Part shown: one piece after another, positions 41,785 to 50,868 of the stretch | Layout of the letters: the number at the start of each line of letters is the position of its first letter | Numbering within the stretch: the first letter of the stretch is position 1 | Assembly (NCBI RefSeq): GCF_003711225.1 | Contig: NZ_CP031030.1 | Coordinates: 186,001-250,000, forward strand | Length of the DNA stretch: 64,000 bases | Origin: Runella sp. SP2 | Lineage (GTDB): Bacteria; Bacteroidota; Bacteroidia; Cytophagales; Spirosomataceae | Direction of reading: 5' to 3' | The notes under the pieces: generated by a model | Seen by the model: the letters and a program-made list of their open reading frames with translations, nothing else | Database searches by the model: none | Told to the model about the DNA's origin: nothing | Translations under genes and position numbers: made by a program

Positions 41785-43467
41785 TTAATGACCTAAAATT
41801 AACTCCTTCATCTCTACCCGAATCCGTTTTTTGTCAATTTTACCTACCGACGTTTTCGGGATTTCGGGGACAAATTTAATGTTGTCAGGCACGTACCATT
41901 TGTTGATTTCGCCGCTGTCAACCCGTGCTTGGAGTCCTGCTTTGATTCCTTCGGGCGTGAGTTTGTCTTGATAATCGGGTTTGATGACTAAAATGGCATG
42001 AGGGCGTTCTCCCCAGCGCGGGTCGGGAAACCCAATCACCGCCGACTCGGCCACGCCTTCTACTTGTGAAAGCAAATTCTCAATATCGAGCGAAGAAACC
42101 CATTCACCGCCCGTTTTGATGACATCCTTCACGCGGTCGGCGATGGTGACGTAATAATCGGAACCAATTGCCGCTACGTCGCCCGTATGTAACCATCCGC
42201 CTGCCCACAGTTTTTCCGACGCTTCGGCATCTTTATAATAGCCTTGTGTCATCCACGGCCCACGCGCGACCAATTCGCCCACGGCATCGCCATCGTGTGG
42301 GAGCGAATTGCCGTCGTCATCAATAATATCCAATTCTACAAACGGCGCAATTTTTCCCGCTTTGGTTCGGAACGGAAGTTGTTCGTCGATACTCAATTGA
42401 AGTTGCTCGTCTGTCATGTGTACTACCGACATAATAGGCGCGGTTTCGGACATTCCGTAGCCTTGCGTCACGTTGATGCCTAGTTCTAACGCCGCTTTAG
42501 CCAGTCCTTTTGTAAGGGCCGAGCCGCCAATCAGAACGCTCCATTTACTCAAATCCACTTGTTTCGCTACGGGGTTGTTGACGAGCATATTTAGAATGGT
42601 AGGAACGCAGTGGGAGAACGTTACTTTTTCTTTTAATAACAACCTCAACAACATTTCGGGTTCGTAACGCCCTGGATATACCTGTTTAAAGTTAAGCATG
42701 GTCGCCAAGTAAGGAAAGCCCCAGCCGTGGACGTGGAATAACGGCGTGATGGGCATATACACATCGCGGTGGTCTAGTGGCAAGGCTCGGTAGCCAGGAA
42801 AATACGCCAATAGACAAAATGTGTGCATGACCAGTTGGCGATGAGAGAAATACACCCCTTTCGGATTCCCCGTTGTTCCTGTGGTGTAGAAAGTTGTGGC
42901 TAAACTATTTTCGTCAAAATCAGGGAAAGCGTATTGGTCAGAAGCGTTACTGAGGAGGCTTTCGTATTCACCTTCAAGGCGAAATGAGGTTCCGACCAAC
43001 GGCGCATTGAGGTCTTGATATACTTTATCACTGACGATGATAAATTTCTCGACGGTGGTAAGTTGGTCTTTGATGGCTTCAATGATGGGCACAAAATCTT
43101 CGTGAACGATGACCACTTTGTCGTCGGCGTGGTTCATGGTATAAAGAATTTGAGCAGGCGAAAGCCGAACATTTATCGTATGTAAAACCGCTCCTAAGCA
43201 CGGTATCGCAAAGAAGCACTCCAAATAACGGTGGCTATCCCAGTCCATAACGGCCACCGTATCACCTGCTTTTACCCCAATTTCTGTAAGAACATTGGCC
43301 AGTTGACGCACGCGTTTGTCGAAGGTATGATAGTCCATTCGGAACAAATCGCGATAGACAATCTCGCGTTGGGGGTTGTATTTGGTAACTTGGTTAAACA
43401 ACATTTTGATGATTAATGGCGGGTCGTAAGCCGAGTGCGTGCGGGGTATAATGCGCGTCTGAATCAT
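41785..43467 (-). CDS. Fatty acyl-CoA ligase / AMP-binding enzyme
   Basis: 560 residues of the ANL superfamily. The P-loop-like YTTGTTGNPKGVYFSHRQL (A3) is near 188, YGMSETAPIMS (A5) near 325, and GWLHTGDVAAIGSDYYVTIADRVKDVIKTGGEW (A7-A8) near 425. The C-terminal catalytic lysine lies in KTSVGKIDKKRI. Such enzymes activate medium or long-chain fatty acids with ATP and CoA. The close match to long-chain ligases of the FadD3/AlkK kind is a family-level call. Single gene. Confidence 0.9.
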   Translation of the reverse strand: MIQTRIIPRTHSAYDPPLIIKMLFNQVTKYNPQREIVYRDLFRMDYHTFDKRVRQLANVLTEIGVKAGDTVAVMDWDSHRYLECFFAIPCLGAVLHTINVRLSPAQILYTMNHADDKVVIVHEDFVPIIEAIKDQLTTVEKFIIVSDKVYQDLNAPLVGTSFRLEGEYESLLSNASDQYAFPDFDENSLATTFYTTGTTGNPKGVYFSHRQLVMHTFCLLAYFPGYRALPLDHRDVYMPITPLFHVHGWGFPYLATMLNFKQVYPGRYEPEMLLRLLLKEKVTFSHCVPTILNMLVNNPVAKQVDLSKWSVLIGGSALTKGLAKAALELGINVTQGYGMSETAPIMSVVHMTDEQLQLSIDEQLPFRTKAGKIAPFVELDIIDDDGNSLPHDGDAVGELVARGPWMTQGYYKDAEASEKLWAGGWLHTGDVAAIGSDYYVTIADRVKDVIKTGGEWVSSLDIENLLSQVEGVAESAVIGFPDPRWGERPHAILVIKPDYQDKLTPEGIKAGLQARVDSGEINKWYVPDNIKFVPEIPKTSVGKIDKKRIRVEMKELILGH

Positions 43468-43761
43468 TGCTGGTGAAAGGTTTTTTGTTTGGGTAAATTT
43501 ATGTTTTTTCTTTGAATCGCTATAAAAAGTGGCGTGCTTCGAGTAAAATAACTTTTTTAGCTATCACTCAGAGCGCTTTTTTCTCTTCAATGGCTTTGAT
43601 TTTGGTATATTTTGTTATGTTGATTAGTAAAAAAAACTAATTTGTAACCCACTGATAAATTTTTATTTATGGAATAAAAAAAAATTTTTGATTAATAAAG
43701 TAGAGTTTGGCACGCTAGTTGTTTAATAGAAAAGCATAGCTCATAAAAACAGTTAGTAACA
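43468..43761. other. AT-rich divergent promoter region, no gene
   Basis: Between the acyl-CoA ligase and the gene at 43762, which are divergent. The right half is very AT-rich. I see no long inverted repeat or coding frame of interest here. Confidence 0.5.
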
Positions 43762-44298
43762 ATGCAGATTTTAGGAGTGGGTTCTCGTGTACGTCATTCA
43801 GAGTTTGGAGATGGGGTAGTGATAAATGTGAAATCGACCAGTTATAGTATCACATTTATTGAGCACGGAAACAAGGTCATTAAATTGGACACTCCTTTGG
43901 AGATTATAGAAGCGGTAGAACTGGATACAGATTTAGTAAGTCTTTTTGACGTGGAGCAGTCTCTGACAAAAATCCTTCAAAAGTGGATGGATGCGACGGA
44001 AGTAGTGCCACTGGGAGATAAATGGAAAGGTGGAAAATTGATTTTGAAGCCTGGAAGAAGTGATTTGGCTCCCAAAGAAATGACAATTGATAGTTTTTTC
44101 CATAAAATCGTGATGACTCGCGACCGCCTACGCGTACTGGAGCAACGCATTAATGCCAGCAAATTAGAAGATGAAGAAAAAGTAAATATACAGCAATACA
44201 TCACCAAGATTTACGGTTCGATGACCTCCTTCAACCTGCTCTTTAAACATACTGAGCACTATTTTGTGGGGGAAAAATCTAGTAGTGATAACGCATAA
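43762..44298 (+). CDS. Uncharacterised protein with CarD/UvrD-tail-like N-terminal domain
   Basis: 178 residues. The first ~55 resemble the small beta-barrel (Tudor/CarD-like) that begins CarD and ends UvrD/PcrA: LGVGSRVRHSEFGDGVVINV and SITFIEHGNKVIKLD. The remaining ~120 are helical (DSFFHKIVMTRDRLRVLEQR, INASKLEDEEKVNIQQYIT). That might mean RNA polymerase or nucleic-acid association, but no family assignment is secure. It is a single gene ending at a strong shared terminator. Confidence 0.7.
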   Translation: MQILGVGSRVRHSEFGDGVVINVKSTSYSITFIEHGNKVIKLDTPLEIIEAVELDTDLVSLFDVEQSLTKILQKWMDATEVVPLGDKWKGGKLILKPGRSDLAPKEMTIDSFFHKIVMTRDRLRVLEQRINASKLEDEEKVNIQQYITKIYGSMTSFNLLFKHTEHYFVGEKSSSDNA

Positions 44299-44356
44299 AG
44301 AGCTTCTCAATTCACGTTTTTATGTGATTTGAATAAGGGGTAAAGTAAAAGCGGAG

Positions 44357-44390
44357 ATCGCGGGGGGCCATGCCCCCCGCGACTTTTTTT
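44357..44390. terminator. Strong GC-rich bidirectional terminator
   Basis: CGCGGGGGGC and GCCCCCCGCG pair around CAT, followed by eight T residues on the plus strand. It separates the convergent gene at 43762 and xerD. Confidence 0.88.
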
Positions 44391-45283
44391 TAGGCCCTTG
44401 GGTGATATTTTGTCACTACTTCGCGGAGGTATTCGCGGTCGAGGTGGGTGTAAATTTCAGTGGTAGTAATCGACTCGTGGCCGAGCATTTCCTGAACCGC
44501 GCGCAAGTCTGCCCCTCCTTCGATGAGGTGCGTGGCAAACGAATGACGAAAAGTGTGCGGACTGACTTTCTTTGGTATTCCAGCTACTTCAACCAAGTTT
44601 TTGATGACCAAAAACACCATAACACGGGTAAGCTGCTTACCCCGACGGTTTAAAAACACAAAATCTTCGTGGCCTTTCTGTACTTCGAGCGCGCTACGGG
44701 TATGGTTGATGTAAAGCAAAGTTTGTTTGACAGCATCACTGCCAATGGGTACCAGTCGGGTTTTGCTTCCTTTTCCGATTACTCGCAAAAAACCTGCGTC
44801 AAAATAACAATTTGTGATTTGTAAATCGACCAACTCAGATACCCGCAGCCCCGAACTGTACAGCACTTCCAACATGGCACGGTTGCGCATTCCTTCGGGG
44901 GTCGAAAGGTCATTAGCTTCTAATAACGCTAAAATTTCGGGGTAAGTGAGAACATCGGGCAAATGCCGCGACAGATGGGGAGATTCAATGAGTTGAGTTG
45001 GGTCAATTGTAAGGATATTTTCGAGAAGTAAGTACTTGAAAAATGCTTTCAGACCCGATAAAATTCGCGCTTGCGAATGCGCAGCCAGACCCAAATCGTG
45101 CAGGTAGCCCAAAAATCCCAAAATATCGAACTCAACTACCGCCGTTATTTCTTTGCCTCCCATCAATTCGATGTATTCGGCGAGTTTGGTGGCATCGCGT
45201 ACGTAAGCTTCCACGGAGTTGTCGGCCAGACCGCGTTCGAGGAGTAAAAAATCTTTAAAGTGTTTTAGGTAAATATCCCACAT
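44390..45283 (-). CDS. xerD: Tyrosine recombinase XerD-like
   Basis: 297 residues, standard XerC/D length. An N-terminal SAM-like core-binding domain precedes the catalytic domain with all expected residues: R147 (SSGLRVSEL), K171, H243 and R246 (HTFRHSFATHL), H269 (LGHES) and nucleophile Y278 (TEIYTH). It should resolve chromosome dimers at dif with FtsK. XerC cannot be strictly excluded from sequence alone. No att or dif-like site, or mobile-element gene, is next to it, so it is the housekeeping enzyme and not an island integrase. Confidence 0.9.
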   Translation of the reverse strand: MWDIYLKHFKDFLLLERGLADNSVEAYVRDATKLAEYIELMGGKEITAVVEFDILGFLGYLHDLGLAAHSQARILSGLKAFFKYLLLENILTIDPTQLIESPHLSRHLPDVLTYPEILALLEANDLSTPEGMRNRAMLEVLYSSGLRVSELVDLQITNCYFDAGFLRVIGKGSKTRLVPIGSDAVKQTLLYINHTRSALEVQKGHEDFVFLNRRGKQLTRVMVFLVIKNLVEVAGIPKKVSPHTFRHSFATHLIEGGADLRAVQEMLGHESITTTEIYTHLDREYLREVVTKYHPRA

Positions 45284-45311
45284 AAATAGGCCCTGTTGCT
45301 AAATGATGGCA

Positions 45312-45319
45312 CAAAAGTA
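45312..45319 (-). promoter_or_regulatory. -7 promoter element of xerD
   Basis: TACTTTTG on the minus strand, 29 bases before the xerD ATG. No clear -33 element. Confidence 0.4.
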
Positions 45320-45358
45320 CGGGCTTTTGAGTGGAAATCAGGAGGGCTGAAAAAACAA

Positions 45359-45386
45359 AAAGCTGCTCGAAATTTCGAACAGCTTT
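45359..45386. terminator. Hairpin in the xerD-permease gap
   Basis: AAAGCTG-TCGAAA pairs with TTTCGA-CAGCTTT. It lies upstream of xerD and 131 bases downstream of the permease stop on the same strand, so it may end the permease transcript. Confidence 0.6.
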
Positions 45387-45516
45387 CCGACGTTATCCAC
45401 ACCATTTCTATAAATCCAATTTCTCAAATGAGAAAGAATTGAATTCGAGAACAAAGCTAATGCTTTCTTCAATAAAAAAGAAATTAAAAAGTGCGAAATT
45501 TTTATTGAAATGACTT

Positions 45517-46839
45517 TTATTCCTTTTGATACATACTAATTGCCCAATAAATGGTAAAACTAACCACAAGTGTGCCGACATAATAAGCAGCTAAGAGTGG
45601 ATTGGAAACGACGACGGCAATTAATGACACCAAAGTAAGTCCAAAAGCACACCAAGGAATATAGGGATAAGCAGGGGCGCGAAAGGGCCTAGGAAGGTGG
45701 GGCTCGTTTTGGCGGAGGCGTAGCACACAAATACTCCCAAAGCCATAAAGAGTAAGCGCTCCGAGGACTGATAACACGATGATGTCGGCCGAGGTATTGG
45801 ACAACAAAACGATGATTCCGACTAACATATTTACCAGTAAGGCATTGGCGGGGGTTTGGAGTTTGGGGTGAATTTGACCCAAAATCCGTGGAAAGTGTCC
45901 AACGCGACCCATTTCAAACGTGGCACGCCCAGCTGCCATGAGCAACCCGTGAAACGAAGCTACCAAGCCAAACAAGCCTGTTACAATAACGGCACTGTAC
46001 CAAATCGAAGACTCTCCGACCAAGCGTGCCAGTGCCAAAGGCAGGGGAGAGTCAGAAGAGCTGCCATCGGCTTTGTAGATGACAGCCTCCCAGCCCGCAA
46101 TCCCCACCGAACCGATGAAGGTAATACTACAAAGTATGACGAGGGTAAACATTGCTGAACCAAAGCCATGTGTCAGGTCGCGTTGGGGGTTTTTACTTTC
46201 TTCGGCGGCGTTGGCCAGCCCTTCGATGCCTAAAAAAAACCAAATGGCAAAAGGAATGGCAGCCCATACGCCCGACCAGCCATTGGGTAGGGCATTGTGC
46301 GATAAATGCTGAACCGAAACCGCCCCGAACGTAATGGAGGCAAATAATAGAAGCCCTGCAATGGCAACAAAGGTGATCAAGAGCTCAAAAGTAGCTGCCA
46401 ATTTTACCCCAATGATGTTGAGCGAGGTAAATACTATATATGCACCGATAGCGGCATACGTGGGGGGTAATTCTGGAAAAAAAAGATTGACGTGGGCGCC
46501 TATTCCAACGGCGATGGCGGGGGGAGCCAAAACAAATTCAACGACTTGGGCAATGCCTGCTACAAACCCCCAGTCGCGACCTAATGCGCGAGTGGCGTAG
46601 TCAAAAATGCCGCCTGCTTTGGGAATGGCGCAGGAAAGCTCGGCGTAGCCAAACGTAAAACAGACGTACATAATGACAACGAGCCCCGTGGCAAGGGCCA
46701 TGCCGAGGGAGCCGCCTTTTTCAAGGCCAAAATTCCAGCCAAAGTACATTCCTGAAATAACGTAACCAACCCCCAACCCCCAAAGTAAAGTGGGTGTAAG
46801 GGAGGCTTCTAAATGGGTATTGTTTGTTGAGTCCGACAT
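45517..46839 (-). CDS. APC-superfamily amine/amino acid permease, ethanolamine-permease type
   Basis: 440 residues, twelve TM helices. The start TPTLLWGLGVGYVISGMYFG, then WNFGLEKGGSLGMALATG, closely fits ethanolamine permeases (EAT family). Other family words are CFTFGYAELSCAIPKAGG, FFLGIEGLANAAEESKNP and a late GRATFEMGRVGHFP. It should import ethanolamine or a related amine or amino acid by proton symport. No eutBC ammonia-lyase genes are in the window, so the substrate is open. Confidence 0.85.
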   Translation of the reverse strand: MSDSTNNTHLEASLTPTLLWGLGVGYVISGMYFGWNFGLEKGGSLGMALATGLVVIMYVCFTFGYAELSCAIPKAGGIFDYATRALGRDWGFVAGIAQVVEFVLAPPAIAVGIGAHVNLFFPELPPTYAAIGAYIVFTSLNIIGVKLAATFELLITFVAIAGLLLFASITFGAVSVQHLSHNALPNGWSGVWAAIPFAIWFFLGIEGLANAAEESKNPQRDLTHGFGSAMFTLVILCSITFIGSVGIAGWEAVIYKADGSSSDSPLPLALARLVGESSIWYSAVIVTGLFGLVASFHGLLMAAGRATFEMGRVGHFPRILGQIHPKLQTPANALLVNMLVGIIVLLSNTSADIIVLSVLGALTLYGFGSICVLRLRQNEPHLPRPFRAPAYPYIPWCAFGLTLVSLIAVVVSNPLLAAYYVGTLVVSFTIYWAISMYQKE

Positions 46840-46887
46840 GGTGGGGTGTCAGTGGGTTTAGTGAAAAATAAAAAGTAAGGCGGTTAG

Positions 46888-47847
46888 CTACACTTGGAAC
46901 GTCGATACTGTTACTAAGATGTCGAGGGCAATTAAAACGAGCGCGACCATCAAGAAATACCTGTACTTATTACTTACAACGGCCACTTTACGGCTATCAA
47001 TTAGCCGATTTTCCACCGAATTGATGGCGTCAACAACATCTCCGATGGCGTTTTGTTGGCTGTTGATTTCGAAGTACTTTCCGTTGGTAGATTTTGCTAA
47101 CTCTCTCAAATAAGCATTGTTGAGACGCGTGGTGACAATTTGGTCGTTGTCGTCTTTTACCCATCCTGTTCCTTCTTTAATTCGGCCACCGTTGGTGGTG
47201 CCTATTCCCACAATCATCAGTTTAAGGTCAAATTTTTTGATATTGGTAAAAGTTTGACGTTCGCAAGCGCCAAAATTTTCCCCGTCGGTCAGGAGTAAAA
47301 TAATTTTTGAGGTATTGGTCGAGCGGTTTTGGACAAGTTTTTCCACCCCCAAATCCAAAGCACTGCAAATATCAGTACCGTGGTTGCTGACTTGAGAAGT
47401 GTTGAGGGTTTGGGTAAATAGACTAAAGGCGTTTAGGTCGAACGTAAGCGGAACTTGTAAAAATGGGCTACTAGAAAAAACCATGAGGCCAAACCGATTT
47501 CCACTGAGGGAAGTGGTGAGGCGTTGTAGTTCAAATTTGACTTTATCGAGGCGAGAAGGCTGAACATCAGTCGCATCCATTGATTTTGATACATCGACGA
47601 GCACCATGATGTCTTTTCCTTCGGCAACAATGTCGCGTTCGGGTTCACCAAAAAAAGGGCCTAAAATCGCCACAATTAATAGGGCAACGTAGGTAGTTCT
47701 TAAAAAAAACTTGATGACTACGCCCCGCGCAGTACTACCCAATGCCTTGGCAACGTACAAGGTTCGTCCAATGTAAACACTGTACAAAATGAGGAATGCA
47801 GCAATAAAAATATACTCGACAAGTGTGAGTTCGTAGTTGAAATTCAT
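46888..47847 (-). CDS. BatA/BatB-like VWA-domain membrane protein
   Basis: 319 residues. Two N-terminal TM helices (~10-30, ~48-66), a VWA domain with an intact MIDAS site (D85-V-S-K-S89, HGTD near 155, LLTDGEN near 185), and a C-terminal TM helix (YRYFLMVALVLIALDILV). This is the layout of the Bat (aerotolerance) proteins, normally encoded with a MoxR ATPase. Neither MoxR nor other bat genes are next to it here, so it is either an outlying member or the operon is split. Confidence 0.85.
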   Translation of the reverse strand: MNFNYELTLVEYIFIAAFLILYSVYIGRTLYVAKALGSTARGVVIKFFLRTTYVALLIVAILGPFFGEPERDIVAEGKDIMVLVDVSKSMDATDVQPSRLDKVKFELQRLTTSLSGNRFGLMVFSSSPFLQVPLTFDLNAFSLFTQTLNTSQVSNHGTDICSALDLGVEKLVQNRSTNTSKIILLLTDGENFGACERQTFTNIKKFDLKLMIVGIGTTNGGRIKEGTGWVKDDNDQIVTTRLNNAYLRELAKSTNGKYFEINSQQNAIGDVVDAINSVENRLIDSRKVAVVSNKYRYFLMVALVLIALDILVTVSTFQV

Positions 47848-47921
47848 GTCAAAACCCTAAAATCCTGTTCAAATAAACAAAAAATCCCCAAAAGGTAAAC
47901 CGTGAACTGTAAACTCTCCGC

Positions 47922-47929
47922 TAACTTTG
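47922..47929 (+). promoter_or_regulatory. -7 promoter element of the Sua5-type gene, near-leaderless
   Basis: TAACTTTG ends five bases before the ATG at 47934, the same short arrangement as at mtaB. Confidence 0.45.
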
Positions 47930-47933
47930 CAGC

Positions 47934-48893
47934 ATGGCAATGATTGGAACTGATATTTTAGCAGTAAAAAAACTCCTTGAAGCGGGGGAAGTGGTGGGGA
48001 TTCCGACCGAAACGGTTTATGGTTTGGCGGGAAATGCGTTAAATGATGACGCTGTTCTTCAAATTTTTAAGGTTAAAAATCGCCCACAATTTGACCCACT
48101 AATTGTGCACACCAACTCGTTGGAGAAAGTCAAAACGTTTGTAGTCGATTTCCCACCAAAAGCCCAGCAATTGGCCGAGGCATTCTGGCCTGGGCCATTG
48201 ACGCTGCTCTTGCCAAAGTCAGAAGCCATTTCTGATTTGGTAACGTCGGGGCTAGGAACTGTAGCGGTACGTATCCCAAACCATCCTCTGACGCTGGAGT
48301 TACTCTCCGAACTTGATTTTCCATTGGCAGCGCCCAGTGCCAATCCTTTTGGCTACATTAGCCCGACCTCGGCGCAGCACGTTGATAAGCAGTTGGGTAA
48401 AAAAATACCTTACATTTTGGATGGAGGTGCCAGTCAAGTTGGAATCGAATCGACGATTGTGGGTTTTGAAGAAGAAGAAACGGTGGTATATCGGTTGGGT
48501 GGAGCATCGGTAGAGGCCATCGAAAACGTAGTGGGTCCAGTCCGTTTGGTGGCACATTCAAGCTCCAATCCCAAAGCGCCAGGTATGTTGAAAAGTCATT
48601 ATTCTCCTCGAAAACCGCTTTTTATTAACGCCTTGGAGGAGGTATTGAAAGCGTATAACGCTCAAAAAGTGGGATATTTGGCCTTCAAAAAAACTTCTAC
48701 GCTAGTTCCTGCCGAGCACCAGCGCATTTTATCGCCGTCGGGGAGTTATGCTGAGGCGGCCAAGCACCTTTTTGCATACATGCGCCAACTTGATGCGCTT
48801 GAGGTTGAGGTGATTTGTACTGAACTTTTGCCCGAAAAAGATTTAGGCCGAGCTATGAATGACCGTATCAGACGGGCAGCGGTTCGGGAGTAA
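47934..48893 (+). CDS. sua5: Threonylcarbamoyl-AMP synthase, long Sua5 form
   Basis: 319 residues. The YrdC domain (residues ~8-200) contains GIPTETVYGLAGNA, KVKNRPQFDPLIVH, FWPGPLTLLLP and ESTIVGFEEEE; the C-terminal ~110 residues are the Sua5 extension, joined by the linker PGMLKSHYSPRKPL. It makes threonylcarbamoyl-AMP from threonine, bicarbonate and ATP for t6A37 tRNA modification. Its product is the precursor used, after transfer, by MtaB (22731). An in-frame ATG at 47940 is an alternative start. Confidence 0.94.
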   Translation: MAMIGTDILAVKKLLEAGEVVGIPTETVYGLAGNALNDDAVLQIFKVKNRPQFDPLIVHTNSLEKVKTFVVDFPPKAQQLAEAFWPGPLTLLLPKSEAISDLVTSGLGTVAVRIPNHPLTLELLSELDFPLAAPSANPFGYISPTSAQHVDKQLGKKIPYILDGGASQVGIESTIVGFEEEETVVYRLGGASVEAIENVVGPVRLVAHSSSNPKAPGMLKSHYSPRKPLFINALEEVLKAYNAQKVGYLAFKKTSTLVPAEHQRILSPSGSYAEAAKHLFAYMRQLDALEVEVICTELLPEKDLGRAMNDRIRRAAVRE

Positions 48894-49007
48894 TAAAATG
48901 CTTTATTGGACACTTTGTCCCTTTTATGAACTTCAAAGTCGGATAATTAAGGCGATTTTATAGTGTTACAGCCAAACACTTACTCGTGTATTGTTGTTAA
49001 AAAAAAC

Positions 49008-49802
49008 ATGGAAACCATTGATTTTGCCCAGCCCGATATTTTTGCCCAAACGGCTTTTTTTATGTTTTTAGGCATTTTTGGGCGTTATGTGCTCATTGCT
49101 GCCTTGTTTTACTACTTGTTTAAAGTAAAATACCAAGCTTATTTTCAGCCAAGAGAAGTCAATTTACGACCTCGTCGTCCCGAACAACATTGGCGCGAAA
49201 TCGGCTTTTCGTTTATTACATCGGTCATTTTTGCCGTTGTTGGTACGGCCATGGTGGTGCTTTGGCAGAAAGGTTATACAAAAATTTACACCGATTTTAG
49301 CCAGTATTCCGTTCTGTGGTTTGTGTTTAGTATTGGCTTAGTTTTGTTTTTGCACGAAACCTATTACTACTGGCTCCACCGCTGGATGCACCTTCCAAAG
49401 GTATATAAATGGGTGCACAAAGCCCACCACGATAGCATCACTACCTCCGCTTGGACTTCTTTCTCTTTTCACCCAACAGAGAGTATTTTACAGGCGTTGG
49501 TTCTGCCTGCGTTGACGTTTGTGATTCCCCTGCATTACAGCGCAATTGTGGTTATTTTGCTCATAATGACCACAACGAGCGTTATCAATCACCTGAACAC
49601 GGAGCTTTATCCCCGCGATTTTCATCGGCATTGGTTTGGAAAATGGTGGATAGGAGCTACGCACCATAGCCTGCATCATTCGCAGTTTAAGTACAACTAC
49701 GGACTGTATTTTACCTTTTGGGATAGGTGGGGTAAAACCGAAAGCCCTGATTATGAAAAACTTTTTGACAAAAAGACTTCCGCAAAAGAGGTGAATGCTT
49801 AA
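49008..49802 (+). CDS. Sterol desaturase / fatty acid hydroxylase family membrane protein
   Basis: 264 residues from the ATG at 49008; the GTG at 48963 is less likely. Four or five TM helices and the eight-histidine di-iron signature: HETYYYWLHRWMH near 117-129, HKAHHDS near 140, and THHSLHHSQF near 217. These enzymes hydroxylate or desaturate lipids in the membrane with O2; bacterial substrates include carotenoids, sphingolipids and fatty acids, so the substrate is unknown. A hairpin overlaps its stop. Confidence 0.9.
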   Translation: METIDFAQPDIFAQTAFFMFLGIFGRYVLIAALFYYLFKVKYQAYFQPREVNLRPRRPEQHWREIGFSFITSVIFAVVGTAMVVLWQKGYTKIYTDFSQYSVLWFVFSIGLVLFLHETYYYWLHRWMHLPKVYKWVHKAHHDSITTSAWTSFSFHPTESILQALVLPALTFVIPLHYSAIVVILLIMTTTSVINHLNTELYPRDFHRHWFGKWWIGATHHSLHHSQFKYNYGLYFTFWDRWGKTESPDYEKLFDKKTSAKEVNA

Positions 49803-49819
49803 AAATAGACATTCACCTC
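49788..49819. terminator. Hairpin overlapping the sterol desaturase stop
   Basis: GAGGTGAATG (inside the last codons) pairs perfectly with CATTCACCTC around 12 bases. It is placed between convergent genes. Confidence 0.6.
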
Positions 49820-49865
49820 GTAGGTGTCAAGATTATTTTTGTGTAAAATTTTCGATTCAAGCCCG

Positions 49866-50741
49866 CTATTTTTTACACAAATTTTCGTACACCAACTGGA
49901 TAATTCCATCTTTTAGTCCTAAGTCAGGAACGATAATTTCGGACGCTCCCGCCCACTTCATCACCGAAATGTAAATATCAGAAGCAGGTACGATGACATC
50001 GGCACGGTCGGCGTTGAGGCGAAGTTTATGGACGCGGTCTTCTTGGCTGAAGGAAGCAATGTAGTCGCGCATTCGAGTAAGTTCTTCAACAGACGTTGCG
50101 TTATCGGATGTTTTTGAGACCAAATTAAAAAGCTTAGAAATGTTACCGCCCGTTCCTACCGCCTTTACAGGCTCATAGTTGTCCACGTTTTCTTCAATCC
50201 AGCGTTCCATTTTTTGCCAAGCCCCCTTGCTTTCTTTGCCTTCTAGCAACCGTACTGAACCAATCTTAAATGACTTAGAAGCCACTTTTTGACGGTTAAA
50301 ATACAGGTTCAACTCCGTACTACCGCCCCCAACGTCGATGTGCAAGTATTGGCCATCTACCAGGGCCTGAACCACTACATTATTGATAAGTTCTGCCTCT
50401 TTACTGCCGTCGATGATGTGGATTTTTATTCCCGTTTCGTGGGCGATGCGTTCAACTACCTCTTGCCCATTGGCCGATTCACGCATGGCTGAGGTGGCGC
50501 AAGCCATGTATCCTTCCACTTCATGAAGCTCTAGCAACAGCTTGTAACACTTCATAAGTTTGATGGTACGTTCTTGGCTTTCGGGGGTTAGGCTACCGTA
50601 AGTGAACACATCATGCCCCAAGCGAAGTGGAAAGCGGACGTACTCTACCTTTTTGAAACTAGTGTAACCTCCATCTTTCAGAACCGATGAAATTTGCAAA
50701 CGTGCCGCGTTTGAGCCAATATCAATTGCTGCTATTTTCAA
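49866..50741 (-). CDS. Ppx/GppA-family phosphatase
   Basis: 291 residues, only the two-lobed actin-like core without the C-terminal HD-like domain of E. coli Ppx. It has AAIDIGSNAARLQIS, ATSAMRESANG, IDGSKEAELI and the phosphate loop HIDVGGGSTELNLY, then KAVGTGGNISKL. Enzymes of this length degrade polyphosphate or pppGpp. It is divergent from the carbamoyltransferase operon. Confidence 0.9.
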   Translation of the reverse strand: MKIAAIDIGSNAARLQISSVLKDGGYTSFKKVEYVRFPLRLGHDVFTYGSLTPESQERTIKLMKCYKLLLELHEVEGYMACATSAMRESANGQEVVERIAHETGIKIHIIDGSKEAELINNVVVQALVDGQYLHIDVGGGSTELNLYFNRQKVASKSFKIGSVRLLEGKESKGAWQKMERWIEENVDNYEPVKAVGTGGNISKLFNLVSKTSDNATSVEELTRMRDYIASFSQEDRVHKLRLNADRADVIVPASDIYISVMKWAGASEIIVPDLGLKDGIIQLVYENLCKK

Positions 50742-50764
50742 TTTTGTCTCAATTTAAGTTTCTG

Positions 50765-50772
50765 CAAAAGTA
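50765..50772 (-). promoter_or_regulatory. -7 promoter element of the Ppx/GppA gene
   Basis: TACTTTTG on the minus strand, 24 bases before the ATG at 50741. Confidence 0.45.
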
Positions 50773-50813
50773 AACGGGAAAGAGCTACCATTAAATAACC
50801 TATTTCCTAATTT

Positions 50814-50845
50814 TTTGAAATATTAGGTAATCCTGCGTAGTTTTG
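50814..50845 (+). promoter_or_regulatory. Promoter of the carbamoyltransferase operon
   Basis: TTTG at 50814-50817 and TAGTTTTG at 50838-50845 with exactly 20 bases between, a model Bacteroidota promoter. The ATG is 23 bases further on. Confidence 0.7.
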
Positions 50846-50868
50846 TTGCCTTATATAATTCTGGTTGA

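Noticed and set aside
42050-42700. Several plus-strand frames opposite the acyl-CoA ligase
   Set aside because: They lack domains and start signals; they are shadows of the ligase.
44390-45283. Tyrosine recombinase as evidence for an integrated element
   Set aside because: Length and motifs are those of housekeeping XerD, and neighbouring genes are ordinary with no att repeats.
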